From NCBI GenBank assembly GCA_025353985.1, contig JANXNT010000572.1:1-6976 (forward strand): DNA of 6,976 bases, given 5' to 3'. This DNA comes from Limnoglobus sp. (GTDB taxonomy: Bacteria; Planctomycetota; Planctomycetia; Gemmatales; Gemmataceae). Made by a program: the position numbers and the translations under genes. This document shows, piece after piece, positions 5,403 through 6,976 of this stretch (position 1 is its first letter; each line of letters starts with the position of its first letter). The notes below the pieces were generated by a model. It saw only the letters and a list, made by a program, of their open reading frames with translations. It searched no databases and was not told the origin of the DNA.

Positions 5403-6976
5403 TCATTCGGCAGCCACCGCCGCCTCGATCCGCATTTCGATCGTTCGCCAAAATTCGATCAGCGCCGCGAGCGATTCGGCGGGCAGCGCTTCGCCGGAAT
5501 ACAACACGCGAACGTATAGGTTCGCGAGTTTGCGGCCGACTTCGTCGAGGTCCGGATATTCCTCGCCGATCCGGGCTGCAAACTCGTTCGGCGTCTCATC
5601 GGGCGTGCGGCCCGTTTCGCGATCCCACGCCCACGCATCGAGTGCGGCAAAGCTATATTCGACGAGCGAGATCAGCGATTTCTTATTGGCGGAACCGTCG
5701 GTAAACGGGTTCGGAAACTCCGAGAACGGCGGCGGGCGCTCGATCGCTTTTTCGGTGGCGATCTCTTCCTCACGCTCCGCTTTCGCTTTGCGTTTCTTCT
5801 TGGCGAACAGCGACTTCAGCCAGTCGAGCAAGTTCTTCGCCCACTGCGTGAACGGCGCGAGAAACTTCAGGAAAAAATAGACCAGCCCGACGATGATCGC
5901 GATAACGATGACGATCCAGACGACCCACTTGATGAACGCCGCAATCTGCGAGAAGATCTGGCTCGGTGGAGGTGGTGGCGGGCTATCGGAAGAGGAAGAT
6001 TTCTCGTCGTCCTTTTTATCGCCATCCTTGTTGTCGCGATCTTTTTTGCCGTCGTCGTTCTTGTCGCCGCCGTCCTTCTTCTCGCCGTTCTCCTTGTTGT
6101 TTTCGGGCTTACCGTTTTGCGGTTTTCCGTACTTATCTTTCGAGTCGCCTTTCGCTTCGCCTTGTTTGTCGCCGTCTTTGCCTTTGCCACCGTCGTCTTT
6201 GCCCTTGCCGCTGCCTTCGCCTTTTTTGCCGTCGTTACCGCCCTTTTCGTCTGCCTTGCCCGATTGTTTCGCGTTCTTGTCGCCTTCGGCTTTCTCGCCC
6301 GCCGTGCCTTCACCTTTGCCCGTCGAACCGCCCTTGGACATCGCGTTCTTCGACGCTGTCATTTCCTCTTTGCTCGCACGCGAAAAATTGACGAGTGGCG
6401 TCTCCGAATGCGGTCGTGGCAAGACCGCACCGACCACCAGGAACATCACGATCAACCCTGCGCCAAGGCCGAGCCAACCGAACGTCATCGCGTTCGGGAT
6501 GCGTGCGCCGCGTTCGCGCAGATACTTGCGCAACCCGAGTAAACTCGTCGTCACGAGCAACCCGAGGCCACTGCCGACGTACACCGTCATTTGCATAAAT
6601 GTCGCTCGCCGTCGGGCGACATCGTCGGGGCTAATCAGCGATTGCCCCAACCCGAACAACGGCAGCGCGGCTAGCGAAAAGTACACCACCCACGTGCCCG
6701 GCGTGTGCGGTTTCTTCTTCTGGGCTTCCTTGTAGCGATTCCAGCGATCCATCCAACCGAGCGTGCCGGCGGTGTCTTTCTTTCGCTGCTTCGCTTCCAG
6801 TTTGTCTTCTTTTTTGTCCGCCGCAATTGCCTCGTCGTCTTCCTTTTGTTGTTGCGGATTTTCCTTCGCGGCCTCCGCATCCAGGCCCGCCGCCGCCAGT
6901 ACGCCACGCCCAGACGACTTGCGATCTTCGTCGATGTGCGTGCAATCCCACGTCAATTTGTTCGTCGCCCAATAGA
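5403..6976 (-). CDS. DUF4129-domain membrane protein (5' end outside window)
   Basis: About 523 codons are visible and the frame stays open to the window edge, so the start is missing; a TTG at 6956 is not convincing as a start because coding-like sequence (YWATNK) precedes it. Counting from 6956: a charged Lys/Glu-rich stretch (24-82), helices TM1 (about 87-108), TM2 (121-143) and TM3 (157-180), a Lys/Gly/Asp/Glu linker (about 200-325), six prolines (326-331), TM4 (341-363), a basic KKKRKAK segment (386-392), and a C-terminal DUF4129 domain (about 428-505) with the typical ETPNEFA and LYVRVLYSGE motifs. Positive-inside charges put the linker in the periplasm and DUF4129 in the cytoplasm. This is the topology of TgpA-like proteins, in which a transglutaminase core fills the linker position; none is visible here. 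DUF4129 genes often sit with MoxR-type ATPase and DUF58 genes, which could lie upstream. Its molecular role is unknown. Confidence 0.82.
   Translation of the reverse strand, partial: YWATNKLTWDCTHIDEDRKSSGRGVLAAAGLDAEAAKENPQQQKEDDEAIAADKKEDKLEAKQRKKDTAGTLGWMDRWNRYKEAQKKKPHTPGTWVVYFSLAALPLFGLGQSLISPDDVARRRATFMQMTVYVGSGLGLLVTTSLLGLRKYLRERGARIPNAMTFGWLGLGAGLIVMFLVVGAVLPRPHSETPLVNFSRASKEEMTASKNAMSKGGSTGKGEGTAGEKAEGDKNAKQSGKADEKGGNDGKKGEGSGKGKDDGGKGKDGDKQGEAKGDSKDKYGKPQNGKPENNKENGEKKDGGDKNDDGKKDRDNKDGDKKDDEKSSSSDSPPPPPPSQIFSQIAAFIKWVVWIVIVIAIIVGLVYFFLKFLAPFTQWAKNLLDWLKSLFAKKKRKAKAEREEEIATEKAIERPPPFSEFPNPFTDGSANKKSLISLVEYSFAALDAWAWDRETGRTPDETPNEFAARIGEEYPDLDEVGRKLANLYVRVLYSGEALPAESLAALIEFWRTIEMRIEAAVAAE
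5985..6344 (-). repeat. Low-complexity Lys/Gly/Asp/Glu coding tract
   Basis: Roughly 120 codons inside the DUF4129 gene encode almost only Lys, Gly, Asp, Glu, Asn and Ser, in imperfect short motifs such as GKGKDDGGKGKDGDK and KKDGGDKNDDGKKD. Nearly all codons are AAG/AAA, GAC/GAT or GGC/GGT, so the minus strand is purine-rich and the plus strand pyrimidine-rich. There is no exact long repeat unit. Such tracts expand and shrink easily by slippage, so their length probably varies between strains. The product should be a disordered, strongly charged spacer between TM3 and TM4. Confidence 0.85.

Noticed and set aside
4753..5880. A 375-codon plus-strand open frame spanning the glgB 5' end, the gap and the DUF4129 gene 3' end
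   Set aside because: It crosses two well-supported minus-strand genes and their gap, its product is low-complexity Ser/Arg/Ala-rich, and no motif is recognisable.
5893..6735. A 280-codon plus-strand open frame encoding a Ser/Pro/Leu/Phe-rich protein
   Set aside because: It is the antisense reading of the Lys/Asp/Gly tract. The composition follows directly from complementing AAG, GAC and GGC codons, so it is not evidence of a secreted repeat protein.

Overview
The window is GC-rich and densely coding, and every gene I can support lies on the minus strand. The protein families suggest a planctomycete, probably of the Gemmata group. The clues are a DUF4129 membrane protein with a long Lys/Asp/Gly-rich linker, an Rpn-type putative nuclease of a kind common in planctomycetes and cyanobacteria, and a short glycogen branching enzyme. 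This assignment rests on family recognition, not on a marker gene.

In transcription order (high to low coordinates) the layout is as follows. (1) 6976-5403: the 3' part of a membrane protein with four predicted transmembrane helices, a very hydrophilic linker and a C-terminal DUF4129 domain; its start lies outside the window. (2) 5402-5269: a 134-base gap with a strong 14-bp stem-loop and no gene. (3) 5268-3316: glgB, the 1,4-alpha-glucan branching enzyme, with all catalytic motifs intact. (4) 3301-2387: an Rpn/DUF4351-like PD-(D/E)XK-type protein, only 14 bases after glgB. (5) 2315-276: a YyaL/DUF255-family protein, with an N-terminal thioredoxin-like CHWC domain and a C-terminal alpha/alpha-barrel region, 71 bases further on. 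(6) 275-1: a repeat-filled, apparently non-coding region.

The left end holds the most unusual structure. A segment of about 126 bp occurs twice in direct orientation, offset by 188 bp (1-126 and 189-313). The right copy contains the last 38 bases of the YyaL-like gene, so the left copy carries a detached duplicate of the gene's tail. Each copy carries a GC-rich palindrome, and a third palindrome lies inverted between them. The arrangement resembles REP-like elements with local duplication. The gene end carries three consecutive in-frame stop codons (TAA, TAG, TGA), kept in both copies.

Functionally, glgB serves glycogen synthesis. The Rpn-like gene may share its transcript because of the 14-base gap, but no functional link is evident. 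The DUF4129 protein has the layout expected of a TgpA-like membrane protein whose periplasmic transglutaminase position is filled by a low-complexity linker. I see no CRISPR array, RNA gene, insertion sequence or clear promoter, and no convincing new multi-gene system.
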